A stretch of 64,000 nt of DNA from Paracidovorax cattleyae (GCF_900104515.1 NZ_FNJL01000015.1:1-64000), one strand, 5' to 3'. Positions 37,551 through 47,078 are shown, counted from the stretch's first letter. A program made the numbers and translations. Notes: generated by a model not told the origin, from the sequence alone.

Positions 37551-39029
37551 TCAACCCTCCGCCCCAGGCTCCGGCAGGCTGACCACCACCTGCGCCACGG
37601 CGGCCGTGAGCTTCTTCGCGTAGGGAACGTGCAGGAACTCGTTCGGGCCGTGCGCATTGCTCTTGGGGCCGAGCACCCCGCAGACCATCATCTGCGCCGT
37701 GGGGAAGCCCTGGCTGAGCATGTTCATGAGCGGGATCGTCCCGCCCTGGCCGATGTAGCCGCAGGGCGCGCCGAAGTGCGCCTGGCTCGCGGCGTTGAGG
37801 GCGTTCTCGAACCACGGCGTGATGGCCGGCGCGTTCCAGCCGCTGGCGGCGCTGCCCGGCTCGAAGGTCACGCGGGCCTGGTAAGGCGCGTTGTCCTCCA
37901 GCAGCGCCTTGAGCTTCTGCACGCTTTCGGCGGCATCCACCACGGGCGGCAGGCGCAGGCTGAGCTTGAAGGCGGTATAGGGGCGCAGTACGTTGCCTGC
38001 ATCCTGCAGCGCAGGCAGCCCTTCCGCGCCGGTGACGCTGAGCGTCGGCGTCCAGGTGCGGTTGATGAGCGCCTGCACCGGATCGGTGGTGGTCGGCAGC
38101 GCGAAAGCGGTGGAGCCGCCGCAGTCGTAGTGGGCCCAGGGGAAACGCTTCGTGACCTCGTCACCGAGGATCGCCGCCGTGGCGCGCGCCTGCGCCAGGC
38201 GGTCGGGCGGCACCTCGCAATGGAAGCTGGCAGGCAGCAGCCGGCCGGTGGCGCTGTCCTCCAGCCGGTCGAGCACCTGCCGCATGATGCGGAACGACGA
38301 AGGCACCAGGCCCGAGGCATCGCCCGAGTGCACGCCCTCGGTCAGGATCTGCACCTTGAGCGTGCCGCTCACCATGCCGCGCAGGCTGGTGGTAAGCCAG
38401 AGCTGGTCGTAGTTGCCCGCGCCGGAGTCCAGGCAGATCACGAGGGCCACGTCGCCCAGGCGCGGGCGCAGCAGGTCGATGTAGGGCAGCAGGTCGCGCG
38501 AACCGCTCTCCTCGCAGGTTTCGATCAGCCCCACGATGCGCGGATGCGGCACGCCCTGGCGCTGGATCTCCTGCACGGCGGCGATGCTGGCATAGACGGC
38601 GTAGCCGTCGTCCGCCCCGCCGCGGCCGTAGAGCTTTCCCTCCTCGTATTTCGGGGACCACGGGCCCAGGTCCTTGCGCCAGCCGTCGAACTCGGGCTGC
38701 TTGTCGAGGTGGCCATACATCAGCACTGTCTGCTGCGAGGCTGGGCGCGTGGCCTCCACCTCGAAGAACAGCACCGGCGTGCGGCCGGGCATGCGCAGGA
38801 TATCCAGGCGCAGGCCGGGGACCTTCTGGGCTTCCACCCACTCCGCGGCATTGCGCAGCACGCGGTCGAGCAGGCCCTGCTGCTCCCAGTCGGGCGCGAA
38901 GCCGGGCGATTTGGCGGGAATGGCGATGTATTCGGTCAACTGGCGCAGGATGTCGCCGTCCCAGCGCTGGCTGAGCTGGGACAGGGCCTGGTCGGGCTGG
39001 AAGGCGGTGGCGGGTACACGGGCGTTCAT
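37551..39029 (-). CDS. M20-family metallopeptidase (dipeptidase/carnosinase-like)
   Basis: The product has 492 residues. It carries the two-zinc site of M20 enzymes: VLMYGHLDKQPEFDGW, LYGRGGADDGYAVYASIAAVQ, the base/metal pair in IVGLIETCEESGSRDLLPYI, VALVICLDSGAG and the late histidine in GPNEFLHVPYAKK. A lid domain includes GMVSGTLKVQILTEGVHSGDASGLVP. The length and DKQP motif place it with the CNDP-type dipeptidases rather than the carbamoylases; it probably hydrolyses small peptides in the cytoplasm. No signal peptide is present. It is transcribed alone. Confidence 0.88.
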   Translation of the reverse strand: MNARVPATAFQPDQALSQLSQRWDGDILRQLTEYIAIPAKSPGFAPDWEQQGLLDRVLRNAAEWVEAQKVPGLRLDILRMPGRTPVLFFEVEATRPASQQTVLMYGHLDKQPEFDGWRKDLGPWSPKYEEGKLYGRGGADDGYAVYASIAAVQEIQRQGVPHPRIVGLIETCEESGSRDLLPYIDLLRPRLGDVALVICLDSGAGNYDQLWLTTSLRGMVSGTLKVQILTEGVHSGDASGLVPSSFRIMRQVLDRLEDSATGRLLPASFHCEVPPDRLAQARATAAILGDEVTKRFPWAHYDCGGSTAFALPTTTDPVQALINRTWTPTLSVTGAEGLPALQDAGNVLRPYTAFKLSLRLPPVVDAAESVQKLKALLEDNAPYQARVTFEPGSAASGWNAPAITPWFENALNAASQAHFGAPCGYIGQGGTIPLMNMLSQGFPTAQMMVCGVLGPKSNAHGPNEFLHVPYAKKLTAAVAQVVVSLPEPGAEG

Positions 39030-39077
39030 GGGGCTCTCCTGCTGCGCGGAACGTGCCGCGACGAGCCGATGATTGTG

Positions 39078-40115
39078 CTACAGGGCCTGCAGGGAGCGCC
39101 GGCGCAGGGTCTGCGAAGGTGCCTCCCCGAAGAGGGTCTTGTAGTCCTGGGAGAAATGGCCCATGTGGAAGAACCCCCAGCGCTCGGCGAGTTCCTGCAC
39201 CGTCTCGCCCGGCGCGGCCGAGCGCAGAGTGCGGCGGCAGGCGTTCAGGCGCACCGCCTTCAGGAACTCGGCAGGCGACTGTCCCAGCACGGCGTGGAAG
39301 TGGTTCTGCAGCGTGCGCCGGGTCACGTGCAGGTGCCGGCACAGGGCGTCCACGTCCCGGGCGTCGCCGCAGCACGGCTGGCCGGCCCACGCACGCGCCG
39401 CCATCACCAGCGCGAAACGGCGCTGGGCAGCGCCTTGCGAAGGTGCCGCGACGGGTGTCTCTGCGGCAGGATCGCTGCACAACTGGCGCAGCAGGCGCCG
39501 CGCCAGCGCCTGGTGCCGGGCGGTGTCCGCCGGCTGCGGGGCCGCCTCGGCGATGCGCAGCAGCGATTCGAAGGTGGCGCACAGCGCGGCATGCGCCGCA
39601 GCATTCACGGGCACGGCATGCGCCGGGCCGGACAGCAGGAGGGACGCGCCGCGCAGGCCCATGGCATCGGCCTCGGCGCGCAGCCATTCCTGGTCCATGA
39701 CCACGCCGTAGATCCCGAAATCCTCCGGGGTGCGCAGCGTGAAGCCGTCGCTGGCCCGGGCGCGCAGAACGAAGCGCTGTGCATCGGTGCGCCGCTCGCC
39801 TCCGCAGAAATGCAGGGGCCGTGCGCAGCGGGCGTCGGGCACCCCGAACCACACCGAGCCCCGCCAGGGCGCGCACTGCTGGCTGGTGGGCAGGGAGGTG
39901 TACTCGTGGAAGACCTGCAGGCGCGGGCCGCGCATCCACAGCTCGCGCACCCGGCCGGCGAACCGGCCGCCACGCAGCTGGTCGTACTGCTGCGACCAGT
40001 CCGAGAGCTGGTCGGCATGCTCGTCCACGTCCTCGCTGGCGCGGACCCGCCAGCGCAGTGCGCCTGCCCCCGCGGAAGGCACCAGGGCAGTGCGGGAAGG
40101 AAGCGCGGCAGCCAT
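39078..40115 (-). CDS. AraC-family regulator, probable activator of the ethanolamine genes
   Basis: The product has 345 residues from the ATG at 40115. The first 230 residues are a sensor region without a recognised motif (VRELWMRGPRLQVFHEYTSLP, FGIYGVVMDQEWLRAEADAM). The C-terminal AraC domain (about 240-345) shows VDALCRHLHVTRRTLQNHFHAVLGQSPAEFLKAVRLNACRRTL and VQELAERWGFFHMGHFSQDYKTLFGEAPSQTL, both helix-turn-helix units. It is divergent from the ethanolamine permease/eutBC operon, and EutR-type regulators of this family respond to ethanolamine plus cobalamin. That ligand is inferred from position. Confidence 0.87.
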   Translation of the reverse strand: MAAALPSRTALVPSAGAGALRWRVRASEDVDEHADQLSDWSQQYDQLRGGRFAGRVRELWMRGPRLQVFHEYTSLPTSQQCAPWRGSVWFGVPDARCARPLHFCGGERRTDAQRFVLRARASDGFTLRTPEDFGIYGVVMDQEWLRAEADAMGLRGASLLLSGPAHAVPVNAAAHAALCATFESLLRIAEAAPQPADTARHQALARRLLRQLCSDPAAETPVAAPSQGAAQRRFALVMAARAWAGQPCCGDARDVDALCRHLHVTRRTLQNHFHAVLGQSPAEFLKAVRLNACRRTLRSAAPGETVQELAERWGFFHMGHFSQDYKTLFGEAPSQTLRRRSLQAL

Positions 40116-40199
40116 GTCGTGGAGCGTTCGGGCGGTGGAGTAGGGAATGTGATGCAAGAAAAGCGCCAGACCCCGCGAGAAAACCCCGACACCGCTATC

Positions 40200-40236
40200 C
40201 CGGGCCGGAAAAAAAATCCGGCACGGCCCGGTTTTT
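40200..40236 (+). terminator. Terminator-like hairpin in the leader of the ethanolamine permease gene
   Basis: CCGGGCCG (40200-40207) and CGGCCCGG (40224-40231) form a perfect 8-base stem, with a further inner CCGG/CCGG pair across an A-rich loop, followed by TTTTT (40232-40236). It lies between divergent genes, about 87 bases before the permease start, where no upstream rightward gene needs termination, so it may be an attenuator. Confidence 0.55.
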
Positions 40237-40322
40237 CCGAATCCGGATAGACGCCGGCGGCCCGGAATGGGTGCAATGGCGGCACGTCGTCCACCGGCTT
40301 TCCGAACGCAGCAAGGCACTCC

Positions 40323-41735
40323 ATGCACACCTCCGCCTCCACTCCTTCCGATCCGGCCCACGCACCGCACCTGAAGAAGGTGCTGGGCACCTTCCAGCTC
40401 TGGGGCATCGCCGTCGGACTGGTGATCTCCGGCGAATACTTCGGCTGGAGCTACGGCTGGGCCACCGCCGGCACGCTGGGCTTCCTGGTCGCCACCGTGC
40501 TCGTGGCCGCCATGTACACCAGCTTCATCTTCAGCTTCACCGAACTCACCACCGCCATCCCGCACGCGGGCGGCCCCTTCGCCTATGCGCGGCGCGCATT
40601 CGGTCCGGCGGGCGGCTTCGTGGCGGGATACGCCACGCTGGTGGAGTTCGTCTTCGCGCCGCCGGCCATCGCGCTGGCCATCGGCGCCTACCTGAACGTG
40701 CAGTTCCCGGCCATCAATGCCAAGACCATCGCGCTGGGCGCCTATGCGGTGTTCATCGGCCTGAACTGGGTGGGCGTGGGCATCGCGGCCACCTTCGAGC
40801 TGATCGTCACGCTGCTGGCCATCTTCGAGCTGCTGGTGTTCATGGGCGTGGTCAGCCCCGGCTGGTCGTGGGCCCGGTTCGCCCACCTGGGCTGGGCCGG
40901 CAGCGACACCTTCAGCAGCGCCACCGTGGCGGGCATCTTCGCATCCATCCCGTTCGCGATCTGGTTCTTCCTGGCGATCGAAGGCGCGGCCATGGCCGCC
41001 GAGGAAGCGCGCGACCCGCAGCGCACCATTCCACGCGCCTACATCGCCGGCATCCTGACGCTGGTGGCGCTGGCCTTCGGCGTGATGGTCATGGCCGGCG
41101 GCGTGACCGACTGGCGCACGCTTTCCAACATCAACGACCCGCTGCCCCAGGCCATGAAGGCCCTGCTGGGCGCCCACAGCGGCTGGCTGCACATGATGGT
41201 GTGGATCGGCCTCTTCGGGCTGGTGGCCTCTTTCCACGGCATCATCATGGGCTACTCGCGCCAGATCTATGCGCTGGCCCGCGCGGGCTACCTGCCCCGC
41301 GCCTTTGCCGAACTCAGCCCCCGCTTCAAGACACCGCACCGCGCGCTGCTGGCCGGCGGTGCCGTGGGCGTGGCCGCGATCTTCAGCGACGAGTGGATCC
41401 AGTTCGGTGGCCAGACGCTCACCGCGAACATCGTGACCATGGCGGTCTTCGGCGCCATCGTGATGTACATCGTCTCCATGGCCGCGCTGCTGCGCCTGCG
41501 CCGCACCGAGCCCGGCATGCACCGCCCCTACCGCGCGCCGCTCTACCCCTTCTTCCCCGTGCTGGCGCTGGCCCTGGGCGTGGTGTGCCTGATCGCCATG
41601 GTGTGGTTCAACACCGTGCTGGCAGGGGTGTTTCTCGCGCTGATGGCGCTGTCGTGGTTGTATTACGCTGGCACTGCCAGCCGCCGCGCGCAGGCCGCGC
41701 CCGACGCGCTGCTGGATGCATCCTCCGGTAAATAA
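40323..41735 (+). CDS. eat: Ethanolamine permease (APC superfamily)
   Basis: The product has 470 residues with about 12 membrane segments. It matches the ethanolamine permease branch of the amino acid-polyamine-organocation family: LGTFQLWGIAVGLVISGEYFGWSYGW near the N-terminus, then SFTELTTAIPHAGGPFAYARRAFGPAGGFVAGYATLVEFVFAPPAIA, and IWFFLAIEGAAMAAEEARDPQRTIPRAYIAG. It imports ethanolamine as a source of carbon and nitrogen for the ammonia-lyase encoded directly downstream (12 bases to eutB). It is the first gene of the operon, divergent from the AraC regulator. Confidence 0.88.
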   Translation: MHTSASTPSDPAHAPHLKKVLGTFQLWGIAVGLVISGEYFGWSYGWATAGTLGFLVATVLVAAMYTSFIFSFTELTTAIPHAGGPFAYARRAFGPAGGFVAGYATLVEFVFAPPAIALAIGAYLNVQFPAINAKTIALGAYAVFIGLNWVGVGIAATFELIVTLLAIFELLVFMGVVSPGWSWARFAHLGWAGSDTFSSATVAGIFASIPFAIWFFLAIEGAAMAAEEARDPQRTIPRAYIAGILTLVALAFGVMVMAGGVTDWRTLSNINDPLPQAMKALLGAHSGWLHMMVWIGLFGLVASFHGIIMGYSRQIYALARAGYLPRAFAELSPRFKTPHRALLAGGAVGVAAIFSDEWIQFGGQTLTANIVTMAVFGAIVMYIVSMAALLRLRRTEPGMHRPYRAPLYPFFPVLALALGVVCLIAMVWFNTVLAGVFLALMALSWLYYAGTASRRAQAAPDALLDASSGK

Positions 41736-41746
41736 GGGACTCCGCC

Positions 41747-43135
41747 ATGCGCTACCACGCCACCCTGGGCGGCCAGGGCCATGCCTTCGACGACCTGCGC
41801 CAGGTGATGGCCCACGCCAGCCCGGCGCGCTCGGGCGACTACCTGGCCGGCGTGGGCGCGGCCACCGCGCAGCAGCGCATGGCGGCGCGCCACGTGCTGG
41901 CCGAGCTGCCGCTCGCCACCTTCCTGAACGAGGCATTGGTGCCCTACGAGGAAGACGCCATCACCCGCCTGGTCATCGACGGCCACGATGCCGCCGCCTT
42001 CGCCCCCATCCGCCACATGACGGTGGGCGACTGGCGCAACTGGCTGCTGGGCGACGAGGCCACGCCCGAGGTGCTGGCGGCTCTGGCGCCCGGGCTCACG
42101 CCCGAGATGGTGTCGGCCGTGAGCAAGATCATGCGCAACCAGGACCTGATCGCGGTGGCGCGCAAGTGCCGCGTGGTCACGCGTTTCCGCAACACGCTGG
42201 GCCTGGCCGGCCGCCTCGGCGTTCGGCTGCAGCCCAACCACCCCACCGACGACCTGCGCGGCGTGGCCGCCTCGGTGCTGGACGGCCTCATGATGGGGGC
42301 AGGCGATGCGGTGATCGGCATCAACCCGGTGTCCGACAGCATGGCCACGCTGGAGGGCCTGTGCCGCATGTTCGACACGCTGATCCAGGGCCTGGAGATC
42401 CCCACCCAGGCCTGCGTGCTGACCCACGTCACCAACACGCTGCAGCTCATGAATGCGGGCGTACCGGTGGACCTGGTGTTCCAGTCCATCGGTGGCACCG
42501 AGAAGACCAACAGCGGCTTCGGCGTGAGCATCGCCGTGCTCGACGAGGCCTACGACGCCGCCCTGCAATTGCGGCGCGGCACCGTGGGCGACAACGTCAT
42601 GTATTTCGAGACCGGCCAGGGCAGCGCCCTCTCGGCCGGCGGCCACCATGGCGTGGACCAGCAGACCTGCGAGGTGCGCGCCTACGCGCTGGCGCGCCGC
42701 TACCGTCCGCTGCTGGTGAACACGGTGGTGGGCTTCATCGGCCCCGAATACCTCTACGACGGCAAGCAGATCATCCGCGCCGGCCTGGAGGACCACTTCT
42801 GCGGCAAGCTGATGGGCCTGCCCATGGGCTGCGACATCTGCTACACCAACCATGCCGAGGCCGACCAGGACGACATGGACACGCTGCTGGTGCTGCTGGC
42901 TACCGCCGGGCTCAACTTCCTCATCGGCGTGCCGGGGGCGGACGACATCATGCTCAACTACCAGAGCACCTCGTTCCACGACGCGCTCTTCCTGCGCGAC
43001 ACGCTCGGCCTGCAGCGCGCACCCGAATTCGAGGGATGGCTGCAGCGCCAGGGCCTGACCACGGCCCGGGGCCGTCTGCGCGACGGGGCCGCTCCACTGG
43101 CGCTGGCACACGTGCTGGGCACACAGGTCCACTGA
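41747..43135 (+). CDS. eutB: Ethanolamine ammonia-lyase large subunit
   Basis: The product has 462 residues, full length. With EutC and adenosylcobalamin it converts ethanolamine to acetaldehyde and ammonia. Visible family segments are MANSP-like ARSGDYLAGVGAATAQQRMAARHVLAELPL, LQPNHPTDDLRGVAASVLDGLMMGAGDAVIGINPVSD, VDLVFQSIGGTEKTNSGFGVSIAVLDEAY, MYFETGQGSALSAGGHHGVDQQTCEVRAYALAR and GLPMGCDICYTNHAEADQDDMDTLLVLLATAG. No microcompartment shell genes, reactivase (eutA) or aldehyde dehydrogenase (eutE) are nearby, so acetaldehyde must be handled elsewhere. It is 2 bases from eutC. Confidence 0.95.
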   Translation: MRYHATLGGQGHAFDDLRQVMAHASPARSGDYLAGVGAATAQQRMAARHVLAELPLATFLNEALVPYEEDAITRLVIDGHDAAAFAPIRHMTVGDWRNWLLGDEATPEVLAALAPGLTPEMVSAVSKIMRNQDLIAVARKCRVVTRFRNTLGLAGRLGVRLQPNHPTDDLRGVAASVLDGLMMGAGDAVIGINPVSDSMATLEGLCRMFDTLIQGLEIPTQACVLTHVTNTLQLMNAGVPVDLVFQSIGGTEKTNSGFGVSIAVLDEAYDAALQLRRGTVGDNVMYFETGQGSALSAGGHHGVDQQTCEVRAYALARRYRPLLVNTVVGFIGPEYLYDGKQIIRAGLEDHFCGKLMGLPMGCDICYTNHAEADQDDMDTLLVLLATAGLNFLIGVPGADDIMLNYQSTSFHDALFLRDTLGLQRAPEFEGWLQRQGLTTARGRLRDGAAPLALAHVLGTQVH

Positions 43136-43137
43136 AC

Positions 43138-44037
43138 ATGCCGACCGCCCCGCCCCGACGGATCGACATGGAGGCCTCCTCCCGCGACGACCGGACTGCC
43201 GGCGCAGCGCCAGCGCCCATGCCGGCGGCCACCGGAACGCCGCCCTCCGTCACCGCCATGCCCTGGCACAGCTGGCGCCAGGCCACGCCCGCACGCATTG
43301 CCCTGGGCCGCGCCGGCGTGGCGATCCCCACCGACGAGGCCCTGCGCTTCGGCTGGGCGCACGCCATGGCCCGCGATGCCATCCATGCGCCGCTGGACGC
43401 CGAGTCCCTGGCCGCCGCGTTGCGCGACGCCGGCCACGAAGTGCTGCAGGCCCGCAGCCGTGCCGAGGACCGCGCCACCTACCTGCGCCGCCCCGACCTG
43501 GGCCGCCAGCTGCACCCGGAAGACGCCATGGCGCTGCAGGCGCATGCCGCGCAGGCCGGAGCACTGAAGCCCACGCTGTGCGTGGTGGTCGGCGACGGCC
43601 TTTCGTCGCTCGCCGTGCAGCGCCATGCGGTGCCGCTCCTGCAGGCGCTGGCACCGTTGCTGCCGCCGGATGCCACCATGGCGCCGGTCGTGGTGCTGCG
43701 ACAGGCCCGCGTGGCGGTGGCCGACGAGGTGGGCGAACTGCTGGGAGCCAGCCTGAGTGCCATGCTGATCGGCGAGCGGCCGGGCCTGAGCTCGCCCGAC
43801 AGCCTGGGCATCTACCTCACGCACGCACCCCGGAGAGGGCGCAGCGACGCGGAGCGCAACTGCATCTCCAACGTGCGGGCCGAGGGCCTGAGCTACGCCG
43901 CGGCCGCCTTCAAGCTGGCCTGGCTGATGCGCCAGGCCCGGCGGCTGGGTGTCACGGGCGTGGCGCTCAAGGACGACAGCGATGCCGAGTGGGCCTTGCA
44001 GGCACCGCGGGCGACGACGCGGCTGGGAGATGCCTGA
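43138..44037 (+). CDS. eutC: Ethanolamine ammonia-lyase small subunit
   Basis: The product has 299 residues from the ATG at 43138, giving a variable Pro/Ala-rich lead of about 40 residues before the conserved part; 43168 is an alternative start. EutC motifs are TPARIALGRAGVAIPTDEALRFGWAHAMARDAIHAPLD, ATYLRRPDLGRQLHPEDA, CVVVGDGLSSLAVQRHAVPLLQAL, MLIGERPGLSSPDSLGIYLTHAPRRGRSDAERNCISNVRAEGLSYAAAAFKL. It binds cobalamin together with EutB. It ends the ethanolamine operon and converges on a diguanylate cyclase gene, 45 bases apart. Confidence 0.95.
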   Translation: MPTAPPRRIDMEASSRDDRTAGAAPAPMPAATGTPPSVTAMPWHSWRQATPARIALGRAGVAIPTDEALRFGWAHAMARDAIHAPLDAESLAAALRDAGHEVLQARSRAEDRATYLRRPDLGRQLHPEDAMALQAHAAQAGALKPTLCVVVGDGLSSLAVQRHAVPLLQALAPLLPPDATMAPVVVLRQARVAVADEVGELLGASLSAMLIGERPGLSSPDSLGIYLTHAPRRGRSDAERNCISNVRAEGLSYAAAAFKLAWLMRQARRLGVTGVALKDDSDAEWALQAPRATTRLGDA

Positions 44038-44082
44038 AGCGGCGGGCAGCACGGGCGCCCGGGGCGGACGTCCCGCCCACCA

Positions 44083-45282
44083 TCATCCGGAACGGGGGCT
44101 CGCGCCCGGCCCTTCCGCAGCAGGCCGGGGCACCTCCGCCGTGGCCACCTGGTTGCGGCCCGCACGCTTGGCGCGGTACATGGCCTCGTCCGCGGCCGCG
44201 ACCAGCCCGTCCCAGCGGTCGCCGGGCCGGAGCACTCCACCGGCCACGCCGATGCTGAGGGTGACGGGCACCGTGCGGCCGACGAATTCGAAGTGCGCCT
44301 GCTCCACCGCGGCCCGCAGTTCGTCCGCCAGCACCCGGGCACCGGCCAGCGCAGTCCGCGGCAGCAGCACCAGGAACTCCTCGCCGCCATAGCGGCCGAT
44401 GAGGTCCTGCGATCGCAGCCGCTCGCCCAGCACATCCACGACGCCGCACAGCACCTGGTCGCCCACCAAGTGGCCCAGGCCGTCGTTGATGCGCTTGAAG
44501 TGATCGATGTCCAGCATCATTACCGACAGCGGCTCGCCTCCCCGCACGGCCTGCGCCACGCCGCGGTCCAGCGACGCGATGGTCGCCCGGCGGTTGGGCA
44601 CGTCCGTCAGCGGATCCCGTGCGGCCATGCGCTCGTTGACGGCGTCGGCGCGGTCCCTGGCCATGAAAATGAAACCGAAGGACGACGCCTGGACCGTGAT
44701 GAAGGTGGCGAGGAAGGTCGCGTGCTGCCAGAAATTCGCCTCCAGCAGGCCGGAAGTCGGCATGTGCCCCATGATCGCTGCCAGCGCCCGCACCACCAGC
44801 ACGGCGGCCTGCATCCAGATGCCCGCGGCCACCATGCGCGCACCGTAGCCTTCCGAAGGGTGCCGGCCGAGCGTCCACAGCACCAGTCCCAGCTGGGCCG
44901 GGTAAATGATGCCCGCCAGTACCAGCCGGGCCGTGTAGTCCCCCAGGAACACCACGAACAGGGCAACCGTCAGGAGGACCGGCGGCACGGTGTGCAGCCA
45001 CGGCACCGGCCGCCGCAGGAACTGGTACACCGCCGCCAGCAGGCTCGCGAACACCCCGGCGAGCAGCCCGTTGGCCACCACGATCGACAGCACGTCGGGA
45101 ATCCGGCCGCGCAGCGCGAGCAGCACATACGCAAGCGACTGCATCAGCAGCGCGGCCGCCCACAGGCCGAGGCCCTCCCGTCGGCGGCGGGCGCCCACCA
45201 GCAGCAGCCCGGCCGCCATCACCAGCGATCCCACGACGGTCATCACCAGCATGGTCGGCAGGTGCAGCAGGGACTCGGACAT
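44083..45282 (-). CDS. Membrane-bound diguanylate cyclase (GGDEF domain), second copy
   Basis: The product has 399 residues. The N-terminal half has six to seven hydrophobic segments in about 1-205 (MLVMTVVGSLVMAAGLLLVGAR, LYPAQLGLVLWTLGRHP type) that form an unnamed membrane sensor. The GGDEF domain follows: AARDPLTDVPNRRATIASLDRG, MMLDIDHFKRINDGLGHLVGDQVL and the active loop RYGGEEFLVLLPR. The sequence differs clearly from the cyclase at 35155, so it is not a recent duplicate. It makes c-di-GMP; no EAL domain is attached. It lies 45 bases downstream of metW on the same strand but is probably separate from it. Confidence 0.9.
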   Translation of the reverse strand: MSESLLHLPTMLVMTVVGSLVMAAGLLLVGARRRREGLGLWAAALLMQSLAYVLLALRGRIPDVLSIVVANGLLAGVFASLLAAVYQFLRRPVPWLHTVPPVLLTVALFVVFLGDYTARLVLAGIIYPAQLGLVLWTLGRHPSEGYGARMVAAGIWMQAAVLVVRALAAIMGHMPTSGLLEANFWQHATFLATFITVQASSFGFIFMARDRADAVNERMAARDPLTDVPNRRATIASLDRGVAQAVRGGEPLSVMMLDIDHFKRINDGLGHLVGDQVLCGVVDVLGERLRSQDLIGRYGGEEFLVLLPRTALAGARVLADELRAAVEQAHFEFVGRTVPVTLSIGVAGGVLRPGDRWDGLVAAADEAMYRAKRAGRNQVATAEVPRPAAEGPGASPRSG

Positions 45283-45327
45283 GGCGTGGAACGGAAAAAG
45301 AACGGTCGTGCAGAGCGCTGCAGCGCC

Positions 45328-45912
45328 TCAATCGTGTTCGAAATGGAACACGGCCGTGCCGGCCATGGCGTTGGGCAGCAGGCGCACCTCCCGCCCCTTC
45401 TGCAGGCCGAACGCATCGAGGACGCGCAGCCGGTTCTTGTGCGCAAGCACCTCGAAATCCTTGAACGTGCCGACGCGGATGTTCGGCGTGTCGTACCACT
45501 GGTAGGGCAGGCGGCGCGTGACGGGCATGCGCCCGCGCAGCACCGACAGCCGGTTGGGCCAGTGCGCGAAATTCGGGAACGCGACGATGCCCGCCCTTCC
45601 CACCCGCGCCGTCTCGCGCAGCATCACCTCCGCATTGCGCAGGTGCTGCAGCGTGTCGATCTGCAGGACCACATCGAACGAGTTGTCGCCGAACATCGCG
45701 AGTCCCTCGTCCAGGTTGAGCTGCACCACGTTCACCCCGCGGCGCACGCAGGCCAGAACGTTCGCGTCGTCGATCTCGACGCCGTAGCCAGTGCAGCCGC
45801 GCTCGCGCTGCAGCATGTCGAGCAGCGCTCCGTCGCCGCAGCCCAGGTCGAGCACGCGTGCGCCATGGGGCACGAGGCGCGCGATCGCGTGCATGGTGGA
45901 TGGTTCGCTCAT
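45328..45912 (-). CDS. metW: Methionine biosynthesis protein MetW
   Basis: The product has 194 residues. MetW has a small class I methyltransferase fold: [21 protein letters not shown] is the SAM-type loop, followed by [51 protein letters not shown] and [15 protein letters not shown]. In many proteobacteria it is required together with MetX for full homoserine acylation activity. Its start overlaps the metX stop as ATGA at 45909-45912. The pair metX-metW is a hallmark of proteobacterial methionine synthesis. Confidence 0.93.
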   Translation of the reverse strand: MSEPSTMHAIARLVPHGARVLDLGCGDGALLDMLQRERGCTGYGVEIDDANVLACVRRGVNVVQLNLDEGLAMFGDNSFDVVLQIDTLQHLRNAEVMLRETARVGRAGIVAFPNFAHWPNRLSVLRGRMPVTRRLPYQWYDTPNIRVGTFKDFEVLAHKNRLRVLDAFGLQKGREVRLLPNAMAGTAVFHFEHD

Positions 45913-47039
45913 GCGGCGGTCTCCCTGGCAATGCCGTCGAAATAGGAACGCATCAAGCCCATGTAGCGCGCGTCGTCGAGCAGGAACGCATCGTGGCCGT
46001 GGGGCGCGTCGATCTCGGCGTAGCTCACGTCGCGCCGGTTTTCCAGCAGGGCCTTGACGATTTCCCGGCTGCGCGCGGGCGAGAAGCGCCAGTCGGTGGT
46101 GAAGCTCACCAGCAGGAACCTTGCCCGGGCGCGCGCGAGCGCTCGCGTGAGGTTGCCGCCGAAGGCGAGCGCCGGGTCGAAATAATCCAGCGCCCGCGTG
46201 ATGAGCAGGTAGGTGTTGGCGTCGAAGTAGTCGCTGAACTTGTCGCCCTGGTAGCGCAGGTAGCTCTCGATCTGGAACTCGATGTCCTGCGTGCTGTATC
46301 TGGGCGCCAGTCCTTCTCGCAGCTGCCGCCCGAACTTCTCGTTCATCACGTCGTCCGACAGGTACGTGATGTGGCCGATCATCCGCGCGATGCGCAGCCC
46401 CCGCTTCGGGATGGTGCCATGGCGGTAGAAATGGCCGCCGTGGAAGTCCGGGTCGGTGACGATCGCGCGGCGCGCCACCTCGTTGAACGCGATGTTCTCC
46501 GCGGTGAGGTTGGGCGCGCTCGCCACCACGACGGCATGGCGCATGCGCTCGGGGTACTGCAGCGTCCACGACAGCGCCTGCATGCCGCCCAGGCTGCCGC
46601 CCAGCACGGCGGCGAGCTGCTGCACGCCCAGCCGGTCCAGCAGCCGCGCCTGGGCGTGCACCCAGTCCTCCACCGTCACGACGGGAAAGTCGGCCCCGTA
46701 CACCTCGCCGGTGTCGGGATGCGGGTGCATGGGCCCGGTGGATCCGAAGCACGAACCTAGGTTGTTGATGCCGATCACGAAGAAGCGGTCCGTGTCCACC
46801 GGCTTGCCCGGCCCGATCATGTTGTCCCACCACCCCTCGCTGCGGGGCTGCCCCTCGTACACACCCGCCACGTGGTGCGAGGCATTCAGGGCATGGCACA
46901 CCAGCACCGCGTTGGAGCGGTCGGCGTTCAGGGTGCCGTAGGTTTCGTAGGCCAGCGTGTAGTCGCGGATCGATGCGCCGCCCTGCAGGGGCAGCGGGTC
47001 CGCGAAATGCATGGATTGCGGTGTGGCGATGAACGACAT
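45909..47039 (-). CDS. metX: Homoserine O-acyltransferase MetX
   Basis: The product has 376 residues, an alpha/beta hydrolase that acylates homoserine in the first committed step of methionine synthesis. Visible motifs: [36 protein letters not shown], the nucleophile serine in [14 protein letters not shown], the aspartate region [21 protein letters not shown] and the histidine in [14 protein letters not shown]. Whether it uses acetyl-CoA or succinyl-CoA cannot be told safely from sequence; MetX with MetW partners in proteobacteria are often succinyltransferases. There is no ribosome-binding site upstream: a terminator-like hairpin and its T-tract end 5 bases before the ATG, see that entry. 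Confidence 0.93.
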   Translation of the reverse strand: MSFIATPQSMHFADPLPLQGGASIRDYTLAYETYGTLNADRSNAVLVCHALNASHHVAGVYEGQPRSEGWWDNMIGPGKPVDTDRFFVIGINNLGSCFGSTGPMHPHPDTGEVYGADFPVVTVEDWVHAQARLLDRLGVQQLAAVLGGSLGGMQALSWTLQYPERMRHAVVVASAPNLTAENIAFNEVARRAIVTDPDFHGGHFYRHGTIPKRGLRIARMIGHITYLSDDVMNEKFGRQLREGLAPRYSTQDIEFQIESYLRYQGDKFSDYFDANTYLLITRALDYFDPALAFGGNLTRALARARARFLLVSFTTDWRFSPARSREIVKALLENRRDVSYAEIDAPHGHDAFLLDDARYMGLMRSYFDGIARETAA

Positions 47040-47044
47040 GGATG

Positions 47045-47078
47045 AAAAAACCCGGCATCGCTAAAAACGAGGCCGGGT
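47045..47078 (-). terminator. Terminator-like hairpin abutting the metX start codon
   Basis: On the minus strand ACCCGGC and GCCGGGT (arms at 47072-47078 and 47050-47056) form a 7-base stem around a 15-base loop, followed by TTTTTT ending at 47045; metX begins at 47039. It could end the exporter gene transcript, but a promoter lies upstream of it, so metX mRNA should also contain it. Confidence 0.65.

Noticed and set aside
40323-41936. Long minus-strand extension of the AraC gene across the permease gene
   Set aside because: The part beyond 40115 has antisense composition, and the AraC protein is complete from 40115.
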